Counted from the first letter of the stretch, positions 21,647-31,925 are shown. The stretch is 64,000 bases of DNA from Streptomyces tardus (GCF_018101125.2 NZ_JAELVF020000001.1:186001-250000); one strand, 5' to 3'. Notes: generated from the sequence alone by a model not told the origin. Translations and numbers: made by a program.

Positions 21647-22669
21647 TTACTCAGGGTCGTTGGCGAGGGATCTCGCCGACCGGGCGCAGTGGGCGAGGGC
21701 GCGCCGGGCGTACGCCGGAGAGGCCCCGGCGAGCCCGCACGAAGGGGAGACCACCACCGATTCGGTGAGCAGCCCCGGCGACAGGCCCAACCTGCGCCAC
21801 AGCGACCTGACTCCCGAGACGCTACCGTCCGGGTCTGACAATTCCGCCGCGTCGCTCCCGGCGCCCGGTACGACGCCCGCGAACAGCGCCGTGCCGCCCT
21901 CGACGGCCTCGCCCAGCGTCTCGTCGTCACGCTCGGTCAGCAGGGCCGCGTCGAAGGAGATGCCCGTGACCCCCGCTCTGCACAGCAGCGCGAACGGCAC
22001 GTCCGGAGCGCAGGAGTGCACCACCACGGGCGCCCCGTCGGCCACCGCGACGAAGTCCCGCAGCACGCCCTCCACCACCGCGCGGTCCACGGCACGGTGG
22101 GTGCGGTAGCCGCTCGCACTCGCCACCCGGCCGGCCAGCACCGCGGTCAACGAGGGCTCGTCGAGCTGGAGTACGGGCTCGGCGCCGGGGACCCGGCGCC
22201 GCAGCTCGGCGAGGTGGCCGCGCAGTCCCTCGGCGAGTGAACCGGCCAGGTCGCGGCAGGCACCGGCGTCCGAGAGCATCGCCTCCCCGCCGCGCAGCTC
22301 CATCGAGGCGGCGAGCGTCCACGGTCCGACGGCCGAGACCTTGAGCGGGCCCCGGTAGCCCTGGGTGAACTCCTCCAGCGCGTCCAGGTCCTCGCCCAGC
22401 CAGGCGCGCGCCCGCCGGGTGTCCCGGCCGGGCCGGTCGGCGATCCGCCAACCGCTGGGCTGGAGGTGCGCGTACAGCTCCACCAGCAGCCCCGCAGTGC
22501 GGCCGACCATGTCGGCGCCCGGCCCCCGGGCGGGCAGTTCGGGCAGATACGGCAGCGCATCGAGGCTCTCGACGACGGTCTTGACCGACTCCCTGACGTC
22601 CTCGCCGGGCATCGAACCGATCCCGGTCGCGGTGCCGGGGCCCCAGCTGAACTTCCCTGTCTCACTCAC
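21647..22669 (-). CDS. Cobalamin-independent methionine synthase-like protein (C-terminal domain only)
   Basis: A 340-residue protein matching the catalytic barrel of MetE but without the N-terminal half found in the ~750-residue enzyme. The metal ligands His and Cys in VHSCAPDVP and Cys in SPSCGLAGA are present, and TGIGSMPGED is the usual family start. Stand-alone MetE-core proteins transfer methyl groups to homocysteine in some prokaryotes, but activity of the actinobacterial form is uncertain. It lies directly upstream of ligA with a 15-base gap. Confidence 0.85.
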   Translation of the reverse strand: MSETGKFSWGPGTATGIGSMPGEDVRESVKTVVESLDALPYLPELPARGPGADMVGRTAGLLVELYAHLQPSGWRIADRPGRDTRRARAWLGEDLDALEEFTQGYRGPLKVSAVGPWTLAASMELRGGEAMLSDAGACRDLAGSLAEGLRGHLAELRRRVPGAEPVLQLDEPSLTAVLAGRVASASGYRTHRAVDRAVVEGVLRDFVAVADGAPVVVHSCAPDVPFALLCRAGVTGISFDAALLTERDDETLGEAVEGGTALFAGVVPGAGSDAAELSDPDGSVSGVRSLWRRLGLSPGLLTESVVVSPSCGLAGASPAYARRALAHCARSARSLANDPE

Positions 22670-22824
22670 GCCCGAAGCCTACGGAATCCCGTACCGGCCC
22701 CCGCTCCCGCCTGCCTGCTCCGACGGCCGGGCGCGGCCGGTGGCCGTCCGCCGGCCGCCGTCAGTCGCCCGTCGCCCGTCGTCAGTCGCCCGTCGTCTCC
22801 GGCCGCCGTGTCCGTCGCCCGCCG

Positions 22825-23538
22825 TCAGGAGCCGGGGCGCACCGTGAGGTCGGTCAGGTGCGCGTCGCGCGGCAGGTCGATCGCGGCGAGGACGGTCCTG
22901 GCCACCGAAGCCGGGTCGATCCACGCCTGCGGGTCGTACTCCTTGCCCTCCTGCCGGTGCACCTTGACCTGCATGGGGGTGGCGGTGCGGCCCGGATAGA
23001 CGCTGGTGACACGTACGCCCGCCGCGGCCTCCTCGCCCCGCAGGGAGTCGGCGAGCGCCTTGAGCCCGTGCTTGCTCGCGGCGTAGGCGCTCCAGTGCGG
23101 GTTTGCGTGGAGGCCGGCGCCGGAGTTGACGAACACGACGTGCCCGCGCACCAGGCGCACCTGCGGGAGCATCAGCCGGGTCAGCTCGGCCGGCGCCACC
23201 AGATTGGCGGCAAGCGTCGCGTCCCACACCTTCGGGGTGAGTTCGTCCACTCGGCCGAGGTCGACGACTCCCGCGATGTGCAGCAGCGAGTCCAGCTCGG
23301 CGGGCATCGTCTGGTGTCCGAACGCCCAGGAGAGCCGGGACGGTTGGGCCAGGTCGCCGACGAGTGTGCGCAGCCGCCCGCCGTGCTCCTCGGCCACCGG
23401 CGCGAACTGCGCCGCCGTCTCCTTCGCCCGGCCGGCGTTCCTGGCGAGCAACCAGACCTCATCACCCCGCTCCAGCAGTGCGCGCGCCACCTCCGCTCCG
23501 ATGCCCGAGCCGGCTCCCGTGATCAGATGCGTTGCCAT
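22825..23538 (-). CDS. Short-chain dehydrogenase/reductase
   Basis: A 237-residue Rossmann-fold NAD(P) oxidoreductase. The N-terminal cofactor site is TGAGSGIG, the catalytic Tyr-Lys pair is YAASK, and the active-site Ser is in VFVNSGAGL. The start is ATG 23538 (MATHLITGAG). The same frame stays open to 24237 but only as non-coding sequence antisense to the MreB-like gene. The substrate is unknown. It is divergent from the MreB-like gene, with 178 bases between starts. Confidence 0.9.
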   Translation of the reverse strand: MATHLITGAGSGIGAEVARALLERGDEVWLLARNAGRAKETAAQFAPVAEEHGGRLRTLVGDLAQPSRLSWAFGHQTMPAELDSLLHIAGVVDLGRVDELTPKVWDATLAANLVAPAELTRLMLPQVRLVRGHVVFVNSGAGLHANPHWSAYAASKHGLKALADSLRGEEAAAGVRVTSVYPGRTATPMQVKVHRQEGKEYDPQAWIDPASVARTVLAAIDLPRDAHLTDLTVRPGS

Positions 23539-23716
23539 GCCCACATGATGACGCACCGGCAGGCGTCGTGGCGCCCGGCACCCATATGCCAGTGCGGCGC
23601 CCGATTGCGGGAGGCGGCACATCTCGCTGGTCAGCCAGCGCGTCGCGGGCCCGCTCGGTATGCTGCACGAGCAGTTCCGACATAAAGCGCAAATCCCACG
23701 GAGTAGCGGGGTCGAA

Positions 23717-24739
23717 ATGGCAAAGCGCACGTCGTTCAGCACTCGGGACATCGGCATAGACCTCGGCACCACCAACACCCTGGTCTGCAGCCGAGGCAGA
23801 GGAATCATCCTGAACGAACCGTCCATCGTCGCGGTCGACTCCGCGAACGGCAAGGTGAGGGCCGTGGGCAGGGAAGCGGCGGACGCGGTGGGCCGCGCCT
23901 CGGGCTCGGTCGTCGCGACCCGTCCCCTCGGCAAAGGAGTCATCACCGACCTGGACGCCGCGGAGGCACTGCTGAGGCGCTGTCTGCGCAGGGCCCGCAC
24001 CGCCCGCGCCCGCGCACCCCGTGCAATCGTCTCGGTTCCCCGGGGCATCACCGAGGTCGAACGACAAGCCGTGCTCCAGACCACCGCACGAGCCGGGGCC
24101 AGGTCCGTCCACCTGGTGGAGCAGCCGATGGCCGCCGCGATCGGCGCCGGCCTGCCGGTGTACGAGCCGCAGGGTTCAATGGTCGTCGACCTGGGCGGCG
24201 GCTCCACCGAACTGTCGATCATCTCGCTGGGCGGCACCGTCGTCTCCCGCTCCTGCCGGGTCGCCGGCGACTCGCTGGACGCGGCGATCGTCGCTCACGC
24301 AGACCGCGAGCACTCCGTGACCATCGGCGAAAGCACCGCCGAGCGCGTCAAGTTGGAACTCGGCCGGGGCGCGGGCGTCCAGGTGCACGGACGCGACAAG
24401 TCGACCGGCATGCCCAAGTACGCGGACCTCACCACCGCCGAGCTGCTGGAGGTCATCGAGCCGGCGCTGGAGACCATCACCGAGATGGTCACCTCCGCCT
24501 TCGACGAGTGCCCGCCCGAGCTCTACAGCGACATCATGGAGCGCGGCATCGTCCTCACCGGCGGCGGCGCCCTGCTGCGCGGCCTGGACGAACGCATCTC
24601 CCGCACCACCGGAATGCCGGTGGTGGTCGCGGACGACCCGACGACCTGCGTCGCTCTGGGCACCGCGCGCTGCCTCGCCGAGTACGACCAGCTGGCCGCC
24701 CTCTTCGGTCGCCCGCGCCTGCTGGCACACGCCGCCTGA
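23717..24739 (+). CDS. MreB/Mbl-like actin-family protein
   Basis: A 340-residue full-length bacterial actin homologue. ATP-binding motifs are present: phosphate 1 IGIDLGTTNTLV, connect 1 near ITDLDAAEALLR, phosphate 2 MVVDLGGGSTELSI and adenosine motif GIVLTGGGALLRGLD. MreB polymerises under the membrane; in Streptomyces MreB and Mbl act mainly in spore-wall formation. No mreC, mreD or penicillin-binding gene adjoins it, so this is probably an extra paralogue rather than the primary mreB. The N-terminal MAKRTSFSTRDIG lacks an obvious amphipathic membrane helix. ATG 23717 follows a GGGG element. Confidence 0.9.
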   Translation: MAKRTSFSTRDIGIDLGTTNTLVCSRGRGIILNEPSIVAVDSANGKVRAVGREAADAVGRASGSVVATRPLGKGVITDLDAAEALLRRCLRRARTARARAPRAIVSVPRGITEVERQAVLQTTARAGARSVHLVEQPMAAAIGAGLPVYEPQGSMVVDLGGGSTELSIISLGGTVVSRSCRVAGDSLDAAIVAHADREHSVTIGESTAERVKLELGRGAGVQVHGRDKSTGMPKYADLTTAELLEVIEPALETITEMVTSAFDECPPELYSDIMERGIVLTGGGALLRGLDERISRTTGMPVVVADDPTTCVALGTARCLAEYDQLAALFGRPRLLAHAA

Positions 24740-24871
24740 GCCTCCGCCGCCCGGTCCGGCCGCCCCGCGTCCGGTGCGCGAGCCGCGCACACGCGGGTGC
24801 CGTCGACAGGTCGTACGCTGGCGAACGGGGTCCGAGAATCCACGAGCAGCACGAAAGTGAGTGGTCCAAGG

Positions 24872-25345
24872 ATGTACGCCGTCAAGAGCACGCTTCCGGA
24901 CGAAGACCTCAGGGTGGTGGCCGGGGCCCTGCAGGGCGCGCTGGTCGACCTCGTCGACCTGTCACTGGTCGCCAAGCAGACCCACTGGAACATCGTCGGC
25001 CCGCGGTTCCGCTCGATCCACCTCCAGCTCGACGAGGTGGTCGACACCGCACGCCAGTACAGCGACACCGTGGCCGAGCGCGCCTCGGCCCTCGGAGTGC
25101 CCCCCGACGGCCGAGTGGGGACCGTCGCCGCGACGACGGGCATCAGCACCGTCGCGGAGGGCTGGCAGCGGGACACCGACGCGGTCGGCGCGATGGTCGA
25201 CTCGCTGAGCGGGATCGTCGGCCGCATGCGCGACCGGATGAAGGCCGCGGGCAAGGCCGACCCGGTCACCGAGGACATCTTCATCAGCCTCACCGGCGAG
25301 CTGGAGAAGCACCACTGGATGTTCCAGGCCGAGAACGGCAGCTGA
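24872..25345 (+). CDS. Dps-family ferritin-like protein
   Basis: A 157-residue member of the Dps family, which forms dodecamers that oxidise and store iron with peroxide and may bind DNA. The ferroxidase motif is visible as LVAKQTHWNIVGPRFRSIH followed by LDEVVDTARQY. The start is ATG 24872 (MYAVKSTLPDEDL), with only a weak AAGG close by. It is followed by two strong hairpins, so it is likely the last gene of its transcript. Streptomycetes carry several dps genes and I cannot say which this is. Confidence 0.92.
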   Translation: MYAVKSTLPDEDLRVVAGALQGALVDLVDLSLVAKQTHWNIVGPRFRSIHLQLDEVVDTARQYSDTVAERASALGVPPDGRVGTVAATTGISTVAEGWQRDTDAVGAMVDSLSGIVGRMRDRMKAAGKADPVTEDIFISLTGELEKHHWMFQAENGS

Positions 25346-25350
25346 CGCCG

Positions 25351-25373
25351 CGCTCTCGGTCATACCGAGAGCG
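25351..25373 (+). terminator. Hairpin terminator after the Dps gene
   Basis: Perfect 10-bp stem (CGCTCTCGGT with ACCGAGAGCG) and a 3-base loop, starting five bases after the Dps stop codon. Confidence 0.85.
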
Positions 25374-25385
25374 GCCCGACCGATC

Positions 25386-25434
25386 CGACCGCGCCCGGCG
25401 CCCGTGCACACACCACGGGCGCCGGGCGCGGTCG
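25386..25434. terminator. Second, 21-bp perfect hairpin after the Dps gene
   Basis: Positions 25386-25406 pair perfectly with 25414-25434 around a 7-base loop CACACAC. Being symmetrical, it could block transcription both ways. Together with the preceding hairpin it forms a double terminator insulating Dps from the next gene. Confidence 0.85.
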
Positions 25435-25546
25435 TGCCGGCAGTGCGGTGCGGGGCGCGGTGCGACAGTGCGCGACAGGTCGGTGCGACGGCGGGGCCGG
25501 CCGCCCGGCGGCACCGTTGTCAGTGGCGGTCGCTAGGTTGGGTCGC

Positions 25547-26188
25547 GTGCTCACACTGATGACTTACGCAGGCCCCGAGGACACCGCACGTGCGACCCGC
25601 ACCGGCGGTGTCCCGCTGGTGCCCCCGGGGTTCGAGTGGCCGGCCTGTGGCGAGTGCGGGCTGCCCATGCGGTTTATCGCCCAACTGCGCCTGGACGAGC
25701 TGGCGGAGCAGGGCCCGAAGGGGTCCGCCGAGGGCAGCGGCACCCTCGCCGTCTGGATGTGCCAGAACGACCCGGGCATGTGCGACGAGTGGGACCCGGA
25801 CTCGGGTGGCAACACTGCGCGGCTCTTCCCCGCCGAGGCGGCGCTCACGGCCGCCGAGCCGCCGCAGGGGGAGACGCTGGTGGCCGCGAGCAGCGGCATC
25901 GCGTACCAGCAGGTCGAGGCCGACAACTACGACGAGGCGAGAGGCAGTTGGGCCGAGAGCCGAGGCGTTTCGCCGCGGCAGGTACTCGGGGCCTGGGGCG
26001 GCGAGCCCAGTTGGCTCCAGGGCGAGGAAGTACCCGAGTGCCCGGCGTGCGACCGCCGGATGTCCTTCGCGGCGCAGCTCGAGGAGGGGCACGACCACGA
26101 GGCGGAGCTGGGGTTCGGCGGGGGCGGGTGCGGCTACGCGTTCTTCTGTGCGCCGTGCGGCGAGGCCGCGTTCCTCTGGCAGTGCTGA
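25547..26188 (+). CDS. YwqG/DUF1963-like protein with cysteine pairs
   Basis: A 213-residue protein. The N-terminal stretch GGVPLVPPGFEWPACGECGL, followed by PMRFIAQLRLDEL, matches the DUF1963/YwqG pattern (GG-x-P-LP-x-G-x-WP ... PL-x-F-x-x-Q). Two Cys pairs (CGEC near residue 34 and CPAC near 167) and later Cys residues could bind a metal. Function is unknown. GTG 25547 is chosen; ATG 25559 is an alternative, and neither has a strong ribosome site. Confidence 0.8.
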   Translation: MLTLMTYAGPEDTARATRTGGVPLVPPGFEWPACGECGLPMRFIAQLRLDELAEQGPKGSAEGSGTLAVWMCQNDPGMCDEWDPDSGGNTARLFPAEAALTAAEPPQGETLVAASSGIAYQQVEADNYDEARGSWAESRGVSPRQVLGAWGGEPSWLQGEEVPECPACDRRMSFAAQLEEGHDHEAELGFGGGGCGYAFFCAPCGEAAFLWQC

Positions 26189-26257
26189 CGACCCGACGGG
26201 GCGCCCCGCCGGGCACCCTCTCGGCGGCCTCGAAGGACGTACGCCGCGGCGGCGCGG

Positions 26258-27319
26258 TCAGGAGGCCCGCTTGCGGCTCGCGGTCTTCTTCGCCGGCTCG
26301 GCGCGCTTGGCCGCGGCTTTCTTGGTACCGCCGCGAGCAGCTGTTTTCTTGGCGGTCGCGGAGCGTCCCGCGCCGCCGCTCGCCGCCGACTTCTTGGCCG
26401 CCTTCCCCGCCTGCCGCTTGGCCGTCTTCGCGGCCGTCCCCTTCTCGCCGCCCCCGCTCGACTTTCCGGTCGAGGAGCGCGCCGAAGTCGCCTTCTTCTG
26501 CGGCGACTTCAGCTCTGTCACGGTCGCCTCGGACTCTCCCCTGGCCTCCCGGGCGGCGGCGACGCTGCTCTCCAGCGCGGACATCAGATCGATCACCTTG
26601 CCCCCGCTCGGCGCCGCTGCCGGTTCCGAGGGCGAGCGGCCCTGCTGCTTGGCGGCGACAAGCTCCCGCACCGCCTCCCGGTACTCGTCGTGCAGCTCGC
26701 TCCAGTCCAGCTCGCCGAGCGACTCCATCAGCGTCTCCGCCATGTCCAGTTCCGCCTCACGCACGGTCACCGAGGCATCGGGCGCCATCCCGCCGGCGGA
26801 GCGGACCTCGTCGGGCCAGAGCATGGAGTGCAGTACGAGCGTGTCGTCCACCACCCGCAGCAGGCCGAGCGCCTCCCGGCCGCGCAGCGCGAACTTGGCG
26901 ACGGCGGCCTTGCCCGAGCGGGTCAGGGCCGAGCGGAGCAGCACGTACGGTTTCGCCGCTGCCGCGTGGTCGGTCGCCAGGTAGTAGGGCTTGTCCAGCT
27001 GGATCGGGTCGATCTCGGAGGCCGGCAGAAAGCTCAGGATCTCGATGGTCTTGGCGGTGGGCAGCGGCAGCGAGCCCAGGTCCTCCTCGGTGAGCACGAC
27101 GGTGGAACCGTCGTCCGCGGTGTAGCCCTTGCCGATCTCGTCGGACTGGACCTCGACGTCCTCCAGGTCGCAGAACTTCCGGTAGCGGATACGGCCGCCG
27201 CAGCCCTCCTTGGTGTGCACCTGGTGGAAGCTGACCCGATGGTTCTCGGTGGCGCCGTACAGCTGGATCGGGATGCTGACCAGCCCGAAGGAGAGAGACC
27301 CCTTCCAGATCGATCGCAC
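26258..27319 (-). CDS. ku: Ku protein, non-homologous end joining
   Basis: A 353-residue homodimeric DNA-end-binding protein. The Ku core runs from MRSIWKGSLSFGLVSIP to about residue 245, with IRYRKFCDLEDVEV and LDKPYYLATDHAAAKPYVLL-type segments (one residue differs). The last ~100 residues are Lys/Ala-rich tails (KKTAARGGTKKAAAKRAE) that in streptomycetes bind DNA. It is divergent from the LigD-type polymerase gene with 40 bases between starts, which pairs the two functions under one control region. Confidence 0.96.
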   Translation of the reverse strand: MRSIWKGSLSFGLVSIPIQLYGATENHRVSFHQVHTKEGCGGRIRYRKFCDLEDVEVQSDEIGKGYTADDGSTVVLTEEDLGSLPLPTAKTIEILSFLPASEIDPIQLDKPYYLATDHAAAAKPYVLLRSALTRSGKAAVAKFALRGREALGLLRVVDDTLVLHSMLWPDEVRSAGGMAPDASVTVREAELDMAETLMESLGELDWSELHDEYREAVRELVAAKQQGRSPSEPAAAPSGGKVIDLMSALESSVAAAREARGESEATVTELKSPQKKATSARSSTGKSSGGGEKGTAAKTAKRQAGKAAKKSAASGGAGRSATAKKTAARGGTKKAAAKRAEPAKKTASRKRAS

Positions 27320-27359
27320 GAGATCACCTCACTTGACCGCTTTGTGCGATTCTCAGGGT

Positions 27360-28250
27360 ATGTCGCCAATGACGGTCGTGGAGGGTCGGCGGGTAGCGCT
27401 GAGCAACCTGGACAAGGTGCTGTATCCGGACGGCACCACCAAGGGGGAGCTGCTGCACTTCCACGCTGCCTGCGCCTGGGCGGTGCTGCCGCACCTCGCG
27501 GGGCGGCCGGTCAGCTTTCTGCGCTTCCCGGACGGCCCCTCCGGCCAGCGCTTCTTCGCCAAGAACGTGCCACCGGGCACACCCTCCTGGGTCGCGACGG
27601 CGCCGGTGCCGAGGCGGGACGCCCCGCACGCACGACAGGTGTTGCTCAACGATCTGCCGAGCCTGATCTGGTCTGCCAATCTGGTGACCGAGCTGCATGT
27701 ACCGCAGTGGCGGGCCGCGGCGCCGGAGACGGCCGACCGGCTCGTGGTCGACCTCGACCCCGGTAGTCCGGCGACGATCGTGGAATGCTGCACGGTCGCG
27801 CTCTGGCTGCGGGAGCGACTGGCCGCGGACGGCATCCCTGCACTTCCCAAGACATCCGGCTCGGCCGGGCTCCACCTGCTCGCGGCGATCGACCCCACCC
27901 CCTCGGAGGAGGTGGTGGCGTACACGCGCGGCCTCGCGCAGGAGGCGGAGGCCGCGCTGCCCGGACTCGCGGTGCACCGAATGGACAAATCGCTGCGGCG
28001 CGGCCGGGTTTTCATCGACTACAGCCAGAACGCCCGCGCGAAAACGACAGCCGCCCCGTACACCGTGCGCGCCGGCGCACACGCACCCACCGTCTCCACC
28101 CCCGTGACCTGGGACGAGGTTGCCGACTGCACCGAAGCCGGCGAGCTGAGCTTCGACATCCGCTCGGTTCCCGAGCGACTGGAGGAGTTCGGCGACCTCT
28201 GCGCGCCGCTGTCCGACGAGACCACGGCGCACTCCCTGCCGAAACCCTGA
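27360..28250 (+). CDS. Stand-alone LigD-type polymerase/primase domain protein (NHEJ)
   Basis: A 296-residue archaeo-eukaryotic-primase-fold polymerase corresponding to the PolDom of LigD, without the ligase or nuclease domains. Metal ligands are visible as DxD in VVDLDPGS and Asp in VFIDYSQNARAKTT. KTSGSAGLHL and PYTVRA are typical PolDom motifs. The domain fills DNA ends during Ku-dependent joining, with a preference for ribonucleotides. No ATP-dependent ligase gene is in the window. The start at ATG 27360 is preferred over ATG 27369, which also fits. Confidence 0.93.
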   Translation: MSPMTVVEGRRVALSNLDKVLYPDGTTKGELLHFHAACAWAVLPHLAGRPVSFLRFPDGPSGQRFFAKNVPPGTPSWVATAPVPRRDAPHARQVLLNDLPSLIWSANLVTELHVPQWRAAAPETADRLVVDLDPGSPATIVECCTVALWLRERLAADGIPALPKTSGSAGLHLLAAIDPTPSEEVVAYTRGLAQEAEAALPGLAVHRMDKSLRRGRVFIDYSQNARAKTTAAPYTVRAGAHAPTVSTPVTWDEVADCTEAGELSFDIRSVPERLEEFGDLCAPLSDETTAHSLPKP

Positions 28251-28480
28251 CCGTCACGACCCGGTCAGCCACGCCCCGTCTCTCCACACCGCGGACCGCC
28301 ACAGCCGAGGCGGGTCGACCACCGGGGCAGTCGGGCCGACCGCAGGCAGCCGGCCCCAAGTGGCCCCGACCCCTCGCAGCCCGGAACTGACGCTTCGTCA
28401 GCAACACCCGCTCTCTCCCTCGCCGTTCCGCGTACGGGTGCCCGCGGCGGCTCCAAGCGGAACCGTAGAATCGAGGAATC

Positions 28481-29653
28481 ATGGCCTACCTCGATCACGC
28501 CGCCACCACGCCGATGCTCCCGGAGGCGGTACGGGAGATGACCGCCCAACTGCCCCTCGCCGGCAACGCCTCCTCCCTGCACAGCGCGGGGCGCAGGGCT
28601 CGCCGCGCGGTCGAGGAGTCGCGCGAGCGGCTGGCCGCCGCACTGGGCGCACGCCCCTCCGAGGTCGTCTTCACCGCCGGCGGGACCGAGGCGGACAACC
28701 TCGCGGTCAAGGGCCTGTACTGGTCCCGGCGAGCAGCCGATCCGGCCCGGAGGAAGCTGCTGGTCAGCCCGGTCGAGCACCACGCGGTGCTCGACGCGGC
28801 GCACTGGCTCGCCGATCACGAGGGCGCGGAGATCGTGTGGATCGAGGTGGACGGCCACGGCCGGGTCCGTCCCGAGGCGCTGCGCGCGGCCGTCGAACAC
28901 GCGGACCCGCGCGAGATCGCGCTGATCACCGCGATGTGGGCGAACAACGAGATCGGGACCCTGCTGCCGGTGCCCCGACTGGCCGCGGTGGCGGCCGAGT
29001 TCGACATCCCGCTGCACTCCGACGCGATCCAGGCGGTCGGCCAGGTGGAGGTCGGCTTCGACCATCCGGGGCTGGCGGCGATGACCGTCAGCGGCCACAA
29101 GATCGGCGGCCCCTACGGCGTCGGCGCGCTCCTGCTGGGCCGCGACCAGACCCCGGAGCCGCTGCTGCACGGCGGCGGCCAGGAGCGCGACGTACGGTCC
29201 GGAACGCTCGACGTGCCCGCGATCGCCGCCTTCGCGGTGGCGGCGGAGCTGGCCGCCGAGCGGCGCGGCGAGTTCGCCGCGCGGGTGGCGGGGCTGCGTG
29301 ACGAGCTGGTGACGGCGGTGCGCACCGCGGTGCCGGACGCGGTCCTCGGCGGCGATCCGGACCCGGCCGGCCGGCTGCCCGCCAACGCCCACTTCTCCTT
29401 TCCCGGCTGCGAGGGCGACTCGCTCCTCCTGCTGCTGGACGCCCAGGGCATCCAGGCCTCCACCGGATCGGCCTGCACCGCGGGGGTCGCGCAGCCCAGC
29501 CACGTGGTGCTCGCCACCGGCGCCGACCCGACGCTGGCGCGCGGCACGCTGCGCTTCTCGCTGGGGCACACCTCGACCGCCGAGGACGTCACCGAAGTGG
29601 CGAAGGTGATCGGCCCGGCCGTGGAGCGCGCACGCACGGCGGGGCTGAGCTGA
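28481..29653 (+). CDS. Cysteine desulfurase (IscS/NifS family)
   Basis: A 390-residue PLP enzyme that removes sulfur from cysteine as a protein persulfide. The PLP lysine is in VSGHKIGGPYG, the cofactor-ring histidine in SPVEHHAVLD, and the persulfide cysteine in STGSACTAGV. It lies about 1 kb upstream of mnmA on the same strand. That suggests it supplies the sulfur for 2-thiouridine in tRNA, as in other actinobacteria. A minus-strand amidase gene lies between them. Confidence 0.94.
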   Translation: MAYLDHAATTPMLPEAVREMTAQLPLAGNASSLHSAGRRARRAVEESRERLAAALGARPSEVVFTAGGTEADNLAVKGLYWSRRAADPARRKLLVSPVEHHAVLDAAHWLADHEGAEIVWIEVDGHGRVRPEALRAAVEHADPREIALITAMWANNEIGTLLPVPRLAAVAAEFDIPLHSDAIQAVGQVEVGFDHPGLAAMTVSGHKIGGPYGVGALLLGRDQTPEPLLHGGGQERDVRSGTLDVPAIAAFAVAAELAAERRGEFAARVAGLRDELVTAVRTAVPDAVLGGDPDPAGRLPANAHFSFPGCEGDSLLLLLDAQGIQASTGSACTAGVAQPSHVVLATGADPTLARGTLRFSLGHTSTAEDVTEVAKVIGPAVERARTAGLS

Positions 29654-29842
29654 GCCGGCACCCACCGCGTACGCCCCGGGCCAAGCGCCGAACGGCCGCA
29701 CACTCACCCGGGCGCACGCCATCAAGCCGCGCGCACCGAGCCCGCCCACACCCCCGAGCCCATACCACCCGCGCACACACCACTCGGCCGCAACCGGGCG
29801 GGCACGCACCGCCGCCCCGGCGCACGTCCGGCGGCGCGGGGC

Positions 29843-30598
<756 letters not shown>

Positions 30599-30708
30599 GG
30601 CTCGCGCCCCTGCCCTGATGGTGTGCCGGTGGTGTTGGTGCTTCCTGCAAGCAGGACGTCTGCGCCGCCCCCAGGGTTCCCCGGACGGCCCCGTACCCTT
30701 GAGTGGCT

Positions 30709-31839
30709 ATGACTGATTCGACTGTGCCGCCCGGGCGGCTACGCGTACTGGCCGCCATGTCCGGCGGCGTGGACTCCGCCGTCGCCGCCGCCCGTGCGAC
30801 CGAGGCGGGGCACGAGGTCACCGGGGTGCACCTGGCGCTCTCGGCGAACCCGAAGTCCTTCCGCACCGGCGCACGGGGCTGCTGCACGATCGAGGACTCC
30901 AGGGACGCCCGCCGCGCCGCGGACGTGCTCGGCATCCCGTTCTACGTCTGGGACATGGCCGAGCGCTTCCGCGAGGACGTGGTCGAGGACTTCGTCGCGG
31001 AGTACGAGGCGGGCCGTACTCCCAACCCGTGCCTGCGGTGCAACGAGAAGATCAAGTTCGCTGCCCTGCTGGACAAGGCGCTGGCCCTGGGGTTCGACGC
31101 GGTGTGCACGGGCCACTACGCGACCGTCGTGACGGGCGAGGACGGAGCCCGCGAGCTGCACCGGGCGTCGGACATGGCCAAGGACCAGTCGTACGTGCTC
31201 GGGGTGCTGGACGAGCGGCAGCTGGCGCACGCGATGTTCCCGCTCGGCGACACCCTGACCACCAAGGAGGAGATCAGGGCGGAGGCCGAGCAGCGCGGCC
31301 TCGCGGTCGCGAAGAAGCCGGACAGCCACGACATCTGCTTCATCGCCGACGGTGACACCCAGGGCTTCCTGGCCCGGCGGCTGGGCGTCGCCGAGGGCGA
31401 CATCCTGGACGAGGACGGCAACCGGGTCGGCGGCCACGAGGGTGCGTACGGCTTCACCGTCGGCCAGCGCAAGGGGCTGCGGATCGGCCATCCCGCCGCC
31501 GACGGCAAGCCGCGCTACGTGCTGGACATCTCCCCGGTGGAGAACACCGTCACGGTGGGCCCGCGGGAGGCGCTGGACGTCGTGGGGCTCACGGCGATCA
31601 GCCCACGCTGGTGCGGCACGCCGCCGCAGGGCCCCGGCACCTACACCGCCCAACTGCGCGCGCACGGCGGCGAGACCACGGTGACGGCGGAGCTGGTGGC
31701 GGAGCGGCTGGAGGTCGACTTCACCGAGCCGGTGCGCGGGGTCGCACCCGGCCAGGCGATCGTGCTGTACGACGGCACCCGGGTCGTCGGCTCGGCGACC
31801 ATCGCCCGCACCCGGCGCCCGGAGCGGGTCGGCGGCTGA
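30709..31839 (+). CDS. mnmA: tRNA-specific 2-thiouridylase
   Basis: A 376-residue enzyme that thiolates U34 in the wobble position of Lys, Glu and Gln tRNAs. The PP-loop is [11 protein letters not shown]. The catalytic cysteines are in [13 protein letters not shown] and [11 protein letters not shown]. The C-terminal beta-barrel starts near [17 protein letters not shown] 30709 is chosen; GTG 30703 is an alternative. It functions with the nearby desulfurase. A tandem repeat and hairpin follow. Confidence 0.96.
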   Translation: MTDSTVPPGRLRVLAAMSGGVDSAVAAARATEAGHEVTGVHLALSANPKSFRTGARGCCTIEDSRDARRAADVLGIPFYVWDMAERFREDVVEDFVAEYEAGRTPNPCLRCNEKIKFAALLDKALALGFDAVCTGHYATVVTGEDGARELHRASDMAKDQSYVLGVLDERQLAHAMFPLGDTLTTKEEIRAEAEQRGLAVAKKPDSHDICFIADGDTQGFLARRLGVAEGDILDEDGNRVGGHEGAYGFTVGQRKGLRIGHPAADGKPRYVLDISPVENTVTVGPREALDVVGLTAISPRWCGTPPQGPGTYTAQLRAHGGETTVTAELVAERLEVDFTEPVRGVAPGQAIVLYDGTRVVGSATIARTRRPERVGG

Positions 31840-31887
31840 ACTCCCCTGCCGCGCACGGCACTTCGCGCCGCCCGACCGACGCACCCC

Positions 31888-31925
31888 CGCACACGGGGCC
31901 GACGCACCGCACACGGGGCCGACGC
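31888..31925. repeat. Two-copy 18-bp direct repeat
   Basis: CGCACACGGGGCCGACGC occurs at 31888-31905 and again at 31908-31925, immediately before and partly inside the terminator hairpin. Confidence 0.85.

Noticed and set aside
22679-22824. Repetitive CCGTCGCCCGTCGTCAGTCG-type stretch as a possible CRISPR-like array
   Set aside because: Repeats are short, irregular and without spacers, and no cas gene is present. It is low-complexity spacer between two genes.
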